From Epiperipatus broadwayi (lineage: Eukaryota > Onychophora > Udeonychophora > Euonychophora > Peripatidae), in the NCBI GenBank assembly GCA_028023455.1, contig JAQFVV010012544.1:2500396-2564395 (forward strand): DNA of 64,000 nucleotides, given 5' to 3'. Numbering within the stretch: the stretch's first letter is position 1; every line of letters begins with the position of its first letter. Below, piece after piece: positions 48,620-60,845 of this stretch. The translations under genes were made by a program, and so were the position numbers. Under the pieces are notes generated by a model, which saw only the letters and a program-made list of their open reading frames with translations, was not told the origin of the DNA and searched no databases.

Positions 48620-51600
48620 GTCTATCCTGTTTTAAGTTTAGCTTAACCTTTTGCATGCCCAATTCATTTAAAAGTGAAGTGGCTTGACATCACACTAAAT
48701 CAGTCACTTTTCATACTATGATTACAATTTTGTGCTCTTTTTAAAGATTAAAAAAAGTCCTGTAAGATGTTGCCCTCTCTTGAATTATTTTACAAGTAAA
48801 AAAATCAATAAAAATGACCTTATATGTCAAACAAAAAAAAATAACACCTCTTCTTAAATCTTATTGGCTACTAAATTTTGACAATAAAGAAAATGGTTGC
48901 CAAAAAGTAAATGATCTGTTTTTTTTTATTTCAAAAATGATAAACTAATGTTTTAAACCATTTTAACAGTATTTTTTGACAAATTATAAATTATTTTGAT
49001 AAAATATGTTAAAAATAAAATTATTTTGGAAAAATAGTTAAGACTTTTAACAAAAATTATGTGTTATTTTTTTTGCAACTAAAATTGGCAAAGAAAATCA
49101 CATCATTAGCAAAACGTTTTGATTGGTGAGTAAAATTTCATTTTACATTTTACACTAGCGAAAATTTATATAATTATATAATAATTTATTTTTGAAAAAA
49201 CTTTCATTCATTTTCATAACCTGACAAATTATTAATATACTTTTTACAAACAAAACTAAAGTGAATATAATATTAAAAGATGAATATATTTTGACACTTG
49301 AGTTTGTGAGTTGACCAATTTTTGTAAATTGACCAATTAAAAGTTTTGACTTTTACCTCATTTGGCCAATAAAATAATTAGTGTTTTAAAGGTTAATACT
49401 TTAATATTCATCAAGAAGACATAAAAAAATATTCAAAGTATCTGCCACTATGAATGAGTAGTTGGGTGTCAGCTTCTCCATAGTCATCAGTGAAGTTGGT
49501 GCCTAGAAGTGTTACATCAAAAATGTAGAAGATCCATCCATGTCTTATTATTTCCATACCAGTCTGAAGTCCATGAATTCATCTATCTCTCCATGCAAGA
49601 GAAGTCCCAGATCATCATTTCATTGCCAGTAAAAATGCTTTCATTTTATTCCAAGTTTTAACTGTAATTCAATTTTCTTTATTATATTTCATTAGCTAGT
49701 CTTAACCTAGAAAGTTGTCTATCTATAATATTCATTATTAATATTAAATCTGCTGGTTTAATTATTTAATAAATTAAAAATATATTTTGGCTTTTTTATT
49801 TATGTATATTACTTTGAATGATGAAAGTAGTTAAATTTCAATTCATTAAATGTTTTATGCTCTCTGCTCTCAAAATCCCAAGGGATGGAACAAGCTGAAA
49901 AGATGCCATAATTTAAAGCTATTAAATTTTAAAAGTAATAATAACACTATATAAATTGTTTTCTTACTGCTTTTTTTATCCCCCCCCCCAATCATGACAA
50001 GAAAGGTTATGTATCAATTCTTAGAATTATGTATAGAATTAATGAAGGATGGTGAGCGTATTTCTATTCAATTAATTTATAAATCATTTTATTTGTTTAT
50101 CATGCTGCTCTATATATGTAACCTAACCTACCTATGTGTTAGAAACTAATTTTATTAAAGAAAATCATAATAAAATAATATAATTAATTCTGTTTGAATT
50201 ATTACTTCACATACCACTAAATTAATAATCTTTGTTTGATAAAAAATGATTCTATGTAATGAGAACTCCTGTAAATATTGTAATATTTATAATTCAAGAT
50301 TTTAATACAAGGAAGTAATATTAATAAAGTTGTCTAATTGTACATAATGCATTGCTGATCAATGCAGTATAATAATATATATATATATATATGTGTGTGT
50401 GTGTCTGTAAATAAACACTGCAATCTATGTATAAGCTATGTAAAAAGTAATGGATTGCATCATCAGTTTATTTTAGGGGTAATTAATCTTCCTAATGCTT
50501 AAATGTTATTTGATTACTTTTTCAAATTTCAAGATTATTAAAATTGTGATAGTGAGCAGGTTTCAATCATACATGGTTAACTGGGGATGCTCATGATTCA
50601 TATATAAAAATAAGTTTCATAATGTTTATTCATGTAGATGGAAGGCTTAATAATTTATTGTTTATTTCTCGATATATTTGCATTTCTGCCTTCTCATATG
50701 TGTGGCAATGGTTGTGTTATGATTATTAGAATTTTGTTATATATATTCTCCATATGGTTTATGCATCGTATAATGAAACTGCATGAGAGCAGACCAAATG
50801 CCACATGCCCAGTTTCCTAAACCATGGATTAGCACCAGTCTAGGTTCTAAAAGAGCCAGAGACTCCTTGTGACCCCAAATTCTACATTTAGCCCATCTTT
50901 GTTTTCTCCACTGGAATGCACCCATAGTTAAAAAAAATGCACCTCTGTGGCCAGGAACTTTCACTCTACAATGGTGAACCATACCATTTGATCACCAAGC
51001 TGATCATCCTCATATTTAATTACCATTGACCCCACTCACACAGGCAGTACCACAATTTCTAAGTAATATTTATCTTTAGCCTTTGCCTATGCTCATCAGC
51101 AACCCTGGATGACCCTAAATTGAACCTGCCCACAAGTTATCCCATTAAACAAATATGTAATAAATTGTTATATTCAAACCTAGAATGGGCTTATAGATTA
51201 TCATATTCCCAATAAAATAGAATAGAGCACGCATTATTGTTGTAAGCCACCACCTTCTGTAATACTATGTAAAGCCAGTAAATTATCTTAATCCAATAAT
51301 TTTTAAGCTACACTCTCTTTTATTTTAATTTTGTAATAAAACTTATGTCACTATTGTGAGTTGAAACTATTAATTAGTTATTATATACATTGTTCAGTTA
51401 AGTTAATCAATTGCCAAACAAGTATATCAAATAGTTTTGCACCTTATAGATAGAATATTAGCTTTGTAGCATTATAGATTATAAAGCTAATTAAACTCCC
51501 AAATCATATCAACAATTGTAAGATAAATAAATTAACATAAGGCTTGAAAGTGCTAGTGTAGGGTAATGTTGTAAGTTATGAAGAACTCTGAGAGAAAGTT

Positions 51601-52370
51601 TATGTTTGATCCTTGAACTATATCACCCTGTATGAAGAAGAGATGCTGTGTGATGTCAGGATGTTGAATAGGTTGTTGAGAATAGAAAGCCCATGTAGGG
51701 TTTTTAACTAGGAGGCATGGGGATAACCCTGTATTTGCTGTTTGAGAGTTTCTGCTTGGTCTTTCAGTCTTGTTGACTGATTGTACAATCTCGACTGTTT
51801 GGCCATAGAAGATTTCAAGCTAACACACATAGTAAGGATATATCCATTTCCTTACCAATAAATTTTCCAAATCAGGCTAGCACATAGGAACACTAATGCT
51901 GTTGGCTGGAGACAAAGTTTGTGTTGCAGATTACTTCAGGTGTATTTTTCTTTTTCATTACATTTTATTTCAGTGAAGCAGGTCACATAAAAATAGATTA
52001 TGTTTAGCTTTTAACTAAACTTAGCACATGGTTCTCATGGTAAAAAACCTTTTGTATAGATAAAGTCATAATCTGTTTTACATAGCTAAATTAAAACTTC
52101 TAATGTTCTCTTCAATAGCTTGGTTAACATATGTAATGTTCTCTGCAATAGCTTGATTAAGAGTTATGCTCTTTTTTCTTTAGCAGTATGCTTAGAACTT
52201 ATTGTCCTCTCCAATATCTGGGTCAAGAACTGGCTGCCTCTTATCATATGTTTAGATTTTTTCATTGATCCACACCCCTAGTTTTGGAGAAACCCTGACT
52301 CTATCCAATCACAATCCAATCTCCTATATGAAAAAATTTAATACAAACCAAGATTCTTGTCGAATAACTA
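48620..52370. other. Unassigned stretch with several GC-richer islands
   Basis: No gene is supported. GC-richer pieces lie at 49440-49630, 50820-51290 and 51540-51920, each without a long ORF. One minus frame at about 51850-51690 reads SLKSSMAKQSRLYNQSTRLK and then DQAETLKQQIQGYPHASQ, which might be an LTR-retrotransposon remnant. A decayed tandem unit of about 44 bp with TAATGTTCTC..CAATAGCTTG lies at 52095-52165. An (AT)/(GT) run is at 50374-50404. Confidence 0.35.
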
Positions 52371-53607
52371 CTATATCCCACTCGATGGCGCACTTTTCAT
52401 GCTTAAACTATAAAATATGATCATTCCCGGGCTGTTAATTATAATCATTTTGATGTGTTTTTTGTAATGCGAAAATAAAAACAAAAGAAAATTGTTTTTT
52501 TTAAATATTATTTAATTTCAAATATTATTCTTTTATTAACGTATACAAATTAAATGATAATAATAAATGTAAAATAAAATAAACAAATTACAATTTGATT
52601 TGTCTTTTTTAGTTTGCTTTTTATTAGAAAAATCAATTTTCTATCAGAGATTTTTTTACTGGGGTTACAGCTTTTTTTGTTGTTGTTGTTTACCATTATT
52701 TTTTATTTTAAATCGAATGACAACTAAAAGTAAAAGTTGTTACGGTTAGTTTTAGGGTTAGTTTAGGGTTAGGTTTAGGGTTAGCTTTAGGGTTAGGATT
52801 AGGGTTAGTTTTAGGGTTAGTTTAGGGTTAGGTTTAGGGTTAGTTTTAGGGTTATTTTTTGGTTGTTTGTAATGTTAAAATAAAAAGTATCAAAATCGTA
52901 TTTTTGGAAATATTTTTTTTTACTAACACCTATAAAATAAATGATAACTATAAACATAAACTATATTCAACAAAGTATAAGAGTAGTCAGAGAAAAGAAA
53001 GAAATTAAAACTTTTTTAAACAACAACAAATATATATAATAAAATGTTTAATATATGTTTTTTATGACATTTAAAAAAACCATGTACAATTGTACTTTTC
53101 TTACGGGATATTTTTGTTTTAACGCTCTTTTTTATTTCAAAATATACACACGTTACAATTTCTTTGTCTCATGAAATGTTATGAACAGTACGTTACTTGA
53201 CTCGTTACCTAATTTGAAATAACTTTATGCATATATCTCGTCAACATTTAATACTTAAAACTTCAATACACTACAGTGTAAAAAGTCTGTTAATTATTAC
53301 TTACAAAATGTGAACATTTCAATACTTTAAAATAAAAAAAAATTTAATGACAACAACATTTCCATCCAATTCAAAAAAATACAACCTCTCCCCAAGCTGT
53401 AACCATTTTATAAACTGTGCGAATTTGGAAAATGTATTTGCTGTGTAAAACATACATGCTGTACTGTGATGCGACATAGCAGCCTGCAATCTGTAGCACA
53501 ACAAAAAAGTTGTATTATAGAAAATACAGGTTCGAAGGTGTTGGCCGCAGAAACAGCATTTTTATGTGTTTTAGCATGAAAACAGCTCCATCCAGTGGGA
53601 TATAGTG
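52371..53607. mobile_element. Inverted-repeat element of about 1.24 kb containing TTAGGG-like repeats
   Basis: The left end CTATATCCCACTCGATGGCG (52371) is matched, inverted, by the right end ATCCAGTGGGATATAG (53588-53603). TTTTCATGCT also lies at both ends (52394 and, inverted, about 53573). The interior includes a telomere-like tract (52744-52855), T-rich and A-rich stretches and no long ORF. The minus ORF at 53319-53504 is not recognised. It is probably a non-autonomous DNA transposon; the target duplication is unclear. Confidence 0.6.
52744..52855 (+). repeat. Degenerate TTAGGG-type (telomere-like) repeat
   Basis: About 13 GGGTTAG units are interspersed with GTTTTAGGG and GTTTAGGG variants. 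They form a higher-order unit of about 30 bp (GTTAGTTTTAGGG, GTTAGTTTAGGG, GTTAGG). It lies inside the inverted-repeat element, not at a chromosome end as far as can be seen. Confidence 0.85.
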
Positions 53608-53610
53608 ACT

Positions 53611-55619
53611 AATATATGACAACCCAAACCAATTAGACCTATTTATACATAAAACATTGTTGAAATATTTCTCTTATTTTTATTGAAAAAAAATTCCAAT
53701 CATAATTTTAAAATTTCTCTTTAATTAATTTTTTTCCCAAAAGTAAAACAAGATAATCAGACTAATTATATTTATCTAATAAATACTGTCTATTGTCTTG
53801 ATGTGAGATAAAGAGAAAAGAAGAAAAAACAATTCTAGTTATTTAAAACAAAATTTAACAAAATGTTAAATTTATATTGAAGTAATTTACTGAAGAGAAA
53901 AACTTCTCTTAATACATTTTCAAAGTTAAAATTAAAACTAGTAAAGAAATAAAATTATTGAAGAAAAAGAACAAAAGAAATTATTTATCTGATTTTATAT
54001 TTTCCTGTCTCTTTTTTAAACATTTATAAATTATAATACATTTTCAGTATTCACACTATGTTTACAATAATATATAAAAATTCTCATATTATTAAATGAA
54101 AAAAATATTTAAATAAATATCCATTATTAGTATAAAAAAATATATAAAATTAAATATTTTCCTATTAACTAAATCTAAACTTAAGAAATATTTAATATTG
54201 GCATGGTCAGAGTTGGCCATTGCCCACAATATTAAAATATTGTAATGGTCAGACTAGCATATTTCATAATTTTACATTTTCTCTGGTTCATTTATTTACA
54301 TAAAATACATTTGGTGTCACTTGGCTTTAAACATCAAGAAATAAACTAATGCATATATATTTAAAACAATACTTTATTCAATGTAATAATGCAATCATTA
54401 CACAGCCCATTTGTAATGTGAGGCTAAATAGTGCAGAATATAAGTTACTCCTGATAAATGACAATATGCCATGCAATCTTACATAAACAAAGTAACAAAT
54501 GATGTAATAATAATTTATTTATAAGTGTACTTATTAATTGGTGTATCATTTATTTTCTTTAATAGAATTAATAAATCATGTAACAATAATTTATTTACAA
54601 AGTATAATCATTATAATATCAATATACTCATACATAATGTAACACATTTACTGTATCTTTAACCTTGACTTTAATAGATTTAAATATAATTCTATGCATG
54701 TAGGAATCAATAAATACAAACATTTCTTTGACTTGCATATCTCTTAATACTTACACATATACATGTTCTATATGGGATAGACATTAACACTATCTTTATT
54801 ACAATAATTATAACAAATGTTTTTAGATCCTATATCTAAATATAACTGCTTATATAGTAATTATCATAAAGGGATGATTTTTGGTCCAAACTCTAGTGGC
54901 CTTTTTGGTGATACTTAATTTAATACAACAACAATTTATACAGGGAAAACTTGTTCTGATATCAATCCCTAACTCATCAAAAATGATAGAAATGTATTCT
55001 TTCATATGGATGTAACATATGTAAATCATTAAACATTGAACAAGAAACTGCACATATATAAATCCATCTACATAAAATCGAATTTCAGTAATCAAATATA
55101 AGTTTAACTATGAATTAATGAGACTAATGTGGAAAATATAAATGATATACAATATATAATGAATGATTTGTTTTATTTTTGTGTACATATTGAATGAACA
55201 AAGTAATTTATTATAGTTAGTATACTCTATACCCGAGAATCAATAAATGAAAGTGGAAATATTCCAATAAAAGTAAAAGGTTTTCTATATTTATTAATAG
55301 ACATCACTTAAACTTACCTTAATTACAAAGTAAATAATTATAGAGCATATTCTTATAAGTATATTTTCAATAATTAAAATTATGACTATATTCAAAGGGT
55401 GCACACTATCAAAAGTAGCATTTTGCTATGATTTTTATAAGTAAAGCAATTTTATGCAAATAATAGTCATAAAGAAATGTTTTCTGTATATTTATTGTAT
55501 CAAATTTCTAAAACTGTGTTTAGAAATTCTTTTCAGGGTGTATAAAATTCATAGATATACATAAATTTATCAAATAACAGGTAAAAGTCTTCTTTGCTGC
55601 TAGTTTTAAGGATCTAGTA
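53611..55619. other. AT-rich spacer; nothing recognised
   Basis: No supported gene was found. The ORF at 54850-55095 (minus) has no family features. Confidence 0.45.
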
Positions 55620-55629
55620 AATTTGACGA

Positions 55630-55800
55630 GGCAAATGCATTTGATCCAGAAAATCCAGATGTGCTAGATCCAAGTCCAAACTCCTAATGGATGAAAGTCA
55701 TATGCTAGAAACTAGTCTGAGATTATGGATAGGATAACAATAAATAAGGATTTATTATGGATTATCATCTGGCATTTATTAATTACTTTTAAGTTTATGT
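55630..55800 (-). mobile_element. Hammerhead fold-back element, family 1, copy F (decayed)
   Basis: It retains GATCCAAGTCCAAACTCCTA, a decayed box (GGATGA), GAAACTAGTCTGAGAT (55710-55725) and part of the right arm (TAAGGATTTATTATGGATTA, ATCTGGCATTTATTAATTAC). Stem III ACUAGU and C are intact, but the CUGAUGA box is not. Confidence 0.55.
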
Positions 55801-56008
55801 TAGATGGAATAACTGGAATAGGAGAAATAGAGTATGCTAAAGTTTATAGTATTGCACTTAAAGTAAAATGTCATAATCAATTCTGTTAAAGATAACTGCT
55901 AATAACAAACTATTATCAACAATGATCAAGTGATATCTAGTTTTAGATAGCTTGAGCTATATTTGAGCAGAGAACTGAATATAATCACATATATATTTCT
56001 ATAAATAA

Positions 56009-57028
56009 TTACTTTTTGCAGAATTTATGGAAACACTGTTTAAATATGTTAATGTAGGTATTCAATAGGTCTTGGCTGCAGATAATTTGTACAATTGGGT
56101 TAACAATCACTATAAACAGTAAAACGATAAGAAAAAAATAGTTCAAATTAATTGATTTATTAATAAGAAATAAATAATGTAAAATATCTATAATTAGTAA
56201 TGAAAGATATGATATATAGAAAAATAAAATTATCCAAATAGTCTTTATTGTCAAAGCTTTGTTTCTTCTTTTAAGAGACTTATTTACTATACCAAGCACA
56301 GATTTTGTGCTTTTTATAACAGCCGTGTAAAGTTTAATATAACATATCGTTACTACTACTATGGAAATTAAAAATAGCAATATAGTTGAAATAAAATAAT
56401 AATATTTATATATATATATTTCATTTATAGTACATCTAAATATTAAACATGGAACACAATTTTTATTTTCTAACTTTTCATTCACAAAACTCAAAAATAA
56501 AGAAATATTGTGTTTATTTTTAAAAACGCAACCATATTGAAAGCATTCTTGTTGTAAACTGAGCAATGTTTTCTTATCAACACATATATCGCAAACAGGC
56601 AAATCTTCTACAAAAAACGGAAATTCAATTACAAAGGCAACTAAAATAGATATTATTATAAAAATTTTTGTTTTTTTCTGATATTGAATTTTATATGGAT
56701 AAAACACTGCTATGTAACGTTGTATAGCAAAATTAACTGTATGTAAAAGCATCATATGTTCTATAAATCTGACTAATTTTTCAAAATAATACTCAAAAAT
56801 TTCGAATAAAAGTGCATATTGCAAAGCAGAGTAAATTGCCTGAAGCGCTGCTGAAAATCCAATAAACCATCCATAAGTAGAATGAATATTGTTGTAAATT
56901 AAGGTTCCAATAATAGAAAGGTTTAGAATAATACCAACAGCTAGAAAAACAATGACTACATTGATTTGAGTTTCAAAAAAAGTTGGTTCTAAATAATCCC
57001 AATAATCTGTAAAATCTGTAGTATTCAT
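56009..57028 (-). CDS. Divergent intronless rhodopsin-like G-protein-coupled receptor
   Basis: A 339-residue open frame with seven hydrophobic segments: about 22-45, 52-76, 86-108, 121-140, 208-233, 259-283 and 295-317. N36 in TM1 fits the conserved class A Asn. QRYIAV (103-108) stands in place of DRY.., and NPIVQ (310-314) replaces NPxxY. The usual Cys at the top of TM3 is missing. The second extracellular loop is long and cysteine-rich (C146, C149, C162, C167, C191, C194, C199). KRRNK (253-257) gives a basic third inner loop. The N-terminus is short, with an NTT glycosylation site and no signal peptide. The start codon is the first ATG after stops in all frames. It is the only intact gene here and is single-exon. 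The ligand is unknown; a lineage-specific peptide or chemosensory receptor is possible. It should act at the plasma membrane. Confidence 0.85.
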   Translation of the reverse strand: MNTTDFTDYWDYLEPTFFETQINVVIVFLAVGIILNLSIIGTLIYNNIHSTYGWFIGFSAALQAIYSALQYALLFEIFEYYFEKLVRFIEHMMLLHTVNFAIQRYIAVFYPYKIQYQKKTKIFIIISILVAFVIEFPFFVEDLPVCDICVDKKTLLSLQQECFQYGCVFKNKHNISLFLSFVNEKLENKNCVPCLIFRCTINEIYIYKYYYFISTILLFLISIVVVTICYIKLYTAVIKSTKSVLGIVNKSLKRRNKALTIKTIWIILFFYISYLSLLIIDILHYLFLINKSINLNYFFLIVLLFIVIVNPIVQIICSQDLLNTYINIFKQCFHKFCKK

Positions 57029-58064
57029 TTATCTCAATTTCATTAAATTATTTTTTTTAAACAATAAAATTTTAAGTTCTAATTGGTTTTTTAAGAGCTT
57101 AAAGATTCATGAGTCAATCATGGGTTGAGGAATGTCCAAATAAAACTTCATGTTGGTCAAATGTTATATGCTTTGCCTGAACACCATCATGATCTTCCAA
57201 GAAACGGATCATATGATTCTCTAGAAATAATCGCAAAAAACTGGATTTGATGTTTTAATAAAAGTCAATTGGCAATAAGCTCTGATATTTTCCTCATCAC
57301 ATAATTCTGAAAAAGTAGAAAACAATAATAATTTTATAATGCACTTTTTGCGTTGTAATTTATATTTGTTCTTATATATATATTTTTAATTGATTATTTT
57401 TAAAACTACATTTTTTATCAGTTAATAAAAATAATTAGAAATATCAGTGAATAAATGAAAATGAATTAATTAAACTATATATTAACAAAATTTAAAAATA
57501 TCAATATTAGGAAAATAAAAGTTGCATACATGTACAATAAGTACTTAATATCTAAAGTTAATGTTAAAAAGTATATGTATGCAATATTAATAAATACTTA
57601 TTAATTTAATAGAGAACACCTATTTTCATATATAAATATATAATTGAGAGATATTAGATGGCAATACTATATCAATTGCTTTAATAATAAGTAATCTAGA
57701 TCATTAACTTAGAGACAAAACTGTCAATTACGATCTAATTTTTAAATTATTATTTAGATGTACATAGTCATATATAATAAATTTAACGGTAATAAAGGAT
57801 TTAAAAAGCAGTTTTAAAATCTGCAGAAGTACTTTTGGTTAATTTCTTAAACCTGACTCAACTGCCATTTAAATTGAAAAAAACAAAACAAAGTGGAAGC
57901 AAACGTCATCAATTCACATCCCAGGAATTCCATATTTTAATGTTAGCAGATTGTCCTATTTATTAAATGCATTTTATTTCTATTTATAAAAATTGCCTCT
58001 TTAATTTTTCTTTTATTCTGGTTTCTCTCTTCATGAAGAATTTTCACACTTTCAAAATTAAATT
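57029..58064. other. Upstream region of the receptor gene; AT-rich
   Basis: No TATA box stands out in so AT-rich a sequence. One minus frame at about 57310-57220 reads ELCDEENIRAYCQLTFIKTS before a stop, which could be a decayed or upstream exon. Otherwise nothing was recognised. Confidence 0.3.
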
Positions 58065-58430
58065 TAAATTCAACATGGGTAGGATGACAACCTTGGCACG
58101 AACAAGGGCTTTGAACATTCTATCATCAGATTTTCAATGAAATGGATGGCTGAAGAGTTGTGGGTTGGAATAGTTTGAAGCCTGTCCATTAAAGTATGAA
58201 GATTGGCTATCTTAATATAAAGCTGAGCACTGATAGTATATATATATATATGTGGAGATAGTAATCTGGACCAACTGATGATTGCTGGTTTAGCATGAAA
58301 TACATATATTGGTGATTACTTATCTTTTCAACATGTGTATGATCAGGTGGGACAGCAATATAAGATGGCATGGAGAGTTGAGGGTTGTGTGAAAGTCTGA
58401 GTTTGAATCCCTTATATATTATTTACATGT
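58065..58430 (+). mobile_element. Hammerhead repeat, family 3, copy e (best copy)
   Basis: A near full-length copy aligned with 38155-38520. It starts near GGATGACAACCTTGGCACG. It passes GATGGCTGAAGAGTTG, TATCTTAATATAAAGC and the hammerhead segment, and ends near the B-box-like GAGTTTGAATCCC (58401-58413). No ORF is present. Confidence 0.75.
58261..58319 (+). ncRNA. Hammerhead-like ribozyme motif, family 3 copy e (intact core)
   Basis: Outer stem I GUAAUC/GAUUAC (6 bp), internal loop UGGA/U, inner stem CCAA/UUGG, CUGAUGA (58275-58281). Stem II is UUGCUG/UAGCAU around GUU (one end mismatch). GAAA is intact, stem III is AUA/UAU around CA, and A sits at the cleavage position. Every core position agrees with the type I hammerhead consensus. 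Compared with copy d, two outer-stem pairs have changed on both strands. Confidence 0.8.
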
Positions 58431-58589
58431 TAAGTACTTCTGCATATTTAAAGTCTGTTTTTTCAATACGTTATGACCATTAAATTTATTGTTTTTATTA
58501 TAATTACAATTTTGGGTAATAGTATGAATACTGAACCCTACCATTTGATGGCCTTTTTTTCTCTCAGTGCACATCAATATACCGATTCA

Positions 58590-59540
58590 TGGGCTGTCTG
58601 TTTGTTTACATAATATCACAGTAAAAGATTTTTTTTTCAACCGCCCTTTAACTTTTTTTCGGCAGCAGCCTGTCTATTTGGTTTACATAATATTACGGTA
58701 AACCATCAAAGTTTTTTTTTATTCCACCTGGGTTTTTTTTTTCATTTTTTAATAAACAAATACTTTGTTTTTAGATGGTCTAGGGGTGTTGGTTTGATTT
58801 TAAATTATCGACTAACTGTCAGTCGGTTTCTTTACATAATATTACTTATGGTAAACCAAAGTTCATTTTTTCACCTGTTTTTTTTTTTTATTTCGTTTTT
58901 TAAGAAAAAAACACTTTGTTTTTAGATGGTGTTAGGGGTGTTGGTTTGCTTTTAAATTATTGATTAATGCTCCATCGCTTTGTTTACACAAAAATATAGT
59001 AACAAATACTTTGTTGTTTTTAGATGGCTGAGGGGGATTGGTTGTTTGCTTTTAACTTATCATCTTTTTTGTTGTTGTTGTTTTGATTGGCTGAAAGACT
59101 TCAACAATTCGGTACTTTTGAATAAGCCAGCACTTGGTCTTTTAGAGGGTGGAGGGGAGAGGGGTTGTTTTGATTTTCAATTGTTGTCTTTTTTTTTTTT
59201 TTTTGCTTAATTTATTATGAGGCTTTTCTATTTTTTTGTTTCATCTTTACATTACAGAAAGCTGTATTATATGATAGCGAAAAGTTCTTCCTTAATTTTT
59301 GGGCCTTTAATTTTAAAAAAGACATAAACAGTTCATTTTTAAAGAACACTTTTTTCTTTTTAAGCTGGGGGAGGAGGGGTGGGGTAGCAGGGAAGGTTTG
59401 TTTTGATTTTTAATTATCGACTTCTTTTTGAATTTTCTTTTTGAACATTTTATTATGTTATCACACAGTTCTTCATTATTATTTTTTATATATTTTTGGG
59501 TGGGGCCTTTTGAATAAACTCTTAAACACTTTTTTTTGGT
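58590..59540. repeat. Degenerate tandem repeat of about 150 bp, T- and G-rich
   Basis: Recurring blocks are GTTTACATAATAT.AC (58602, 58681, 58829, 58979 as a variant), ACTTTGTTTTTAGATGG (58763, 58913, 59011), GGGTGTTGGTTTG and TTTTAA.TTAT. The spacing is about 150 bp and falls apart to the right. No coding sense; the ORF at 58980-59210 is an artefact. Confidence 0.7.
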
Positions 59541-59739
59541 ATAATAAAATATTACCTACTTTAATTAACTGTTAATGAAACTTATCAAATATTACCTACC
59601 TACTTTCTAATCATGTGAACAACAACAGTTTCCCATAAAATAATTTATTGAATCAAAAATAAATGAAGCTTTGGACAAGTTGTGAACCAAAACAAGTAAC
59701 CAAAAAAACACCATTTTCAGGGGCATAAAAAATCAAAAG

Positions 59740-59830
59740 TAACTTGCAAATAAATAACAGGGAAGCCTCAAAGCTGTAAGAAAAGTAACACACAAATAGA
59801 ATAACAGGGAAGCCTCAAAGCTGCAAGTAA
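59740..59830. repeat. Tandem duplication, unit of about 46 bp
   Basis: AATAACAGGGAAGCCTCAAA and GCTG.AAG occur in each unit (59740-59785 and 59786-59830). Confidence 0.8.
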
Positions 59831-60599
59831 TGGGATTTTGAAGTCTTCGAACCAACTTCCCTTACAGTTCTCGCACAGATTTAAATGGGCATTTTTGCAT
59901 GAAATCAAAAAAAACTCTGCTGAAAAAAAGAACCTTTTTATGTTGTGTGCAGTTCAAAAGCATAGGAAAGCATGTGTGATGACATGACAATTTTTACTAT
60001 GGATAATTCCACTATGCTTTTTAAAAAATTTCTGACAATGAATTTTTGCAGAGTTTCATCTCTTTCAAATATGGCCCCCAACAAATCAGACTGTAGCAAG
60101 AGTTCAAGAGTTCTCACTTGATGAATACTGTCACAGTGCAATGGGCATAGTATTTCATTATGTAATCATAGAATACATCACCCTCAGGCAGCCTGTTATG
60201 GTCCAAAACACCTATTATAGTGTCAGCCATAAGTTAAGGCTGCTAAAATGGTATATTGATGTACGTTTTGTGAAAACAATGCCATCAAATGATAGGGTTC
60301 AGTATTCATACTATTACCCAATTTTTTTTTAATTAATGGACATTTTATTTATATTATATAGTCATATATTTATTTTAACAAGGACTTAATTTGCTTACAT
60401 CTTCTACTCATTATCTTAATGTTAAACACTTTTGTTTTTCAAGTGTAGTCTCACAAATCTTATTTTTTGGATATTTTTTAATTTCATAACTGTTATTTAT
60501 TATTGCTTCTTTGAAAAGGTCTGATGATGACATATTACAAAATTATTACATCATTTAATTTCATTATTAAATGTTTTTAGAAAAATATAAACTTTACAA
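59831..60599. other. Possible decayed coding piece (minus) in an otherwise empty stretch
   Basis: The minus strand at 60141-59938 reads VRTLELLLQSDLLGAIFERD then ETLQKFIVRNFLKSIVELS. Its composition is less biased than that of chance ORFs nearby. I do not recognise it. The rest is AT-rich with no signal. Confidence 0.25.
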
Positions 60600-60639
60600 A
60601 TAATATTTCTGTAGGGTAATTTTCATTTCACTATTCTGA

Positions 60640-60845
60640 CCCAAGTAAGGGAGTTTTCATTCACTTTTAACATCTTGTGGGGGGATGGGTATAATCATAT
60701 ACATATAACCAACAACATGTGAAAGACATATCTGATCCTCAAGATGCACATTTCATACTGAACCAGTACTTATCAATTACCCCAGACCACAATGTCCTAT
60801 ACATATTTTTATCATTGTTCAGTATACAAGTTAAGATAGTATTTT
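60640..60845 (-). mobile_element. Hammerhead repeat, family 3, copy f
   Basis: The minus strand has GAAAUGUGCAUC then UUGAGGAUCAGAU (60729-60755). Before it are stem II GUACUG/CAGUAU and a changed box (UUGAUAA for CUGAUGA). Stem III AUG/CAU around UG is intact. CATTCACTTTTAACATCTTG (60659-60678) is shared with the 12.1 kb element. Probably inactive. Confidence 0.6.

Noticed and set aside
52744-52855. A true chromosome end
   Set aside because: The repeat is degenerate, about 110 bp long, and lies inside an element with sequence continuing on both sides.
58980-59210. A 76-residue ORF
   Set aside because: It lies in the degenerate tandem repeat of about 150 bp and is rich in Phe, Leu and Gly from T and G runs.
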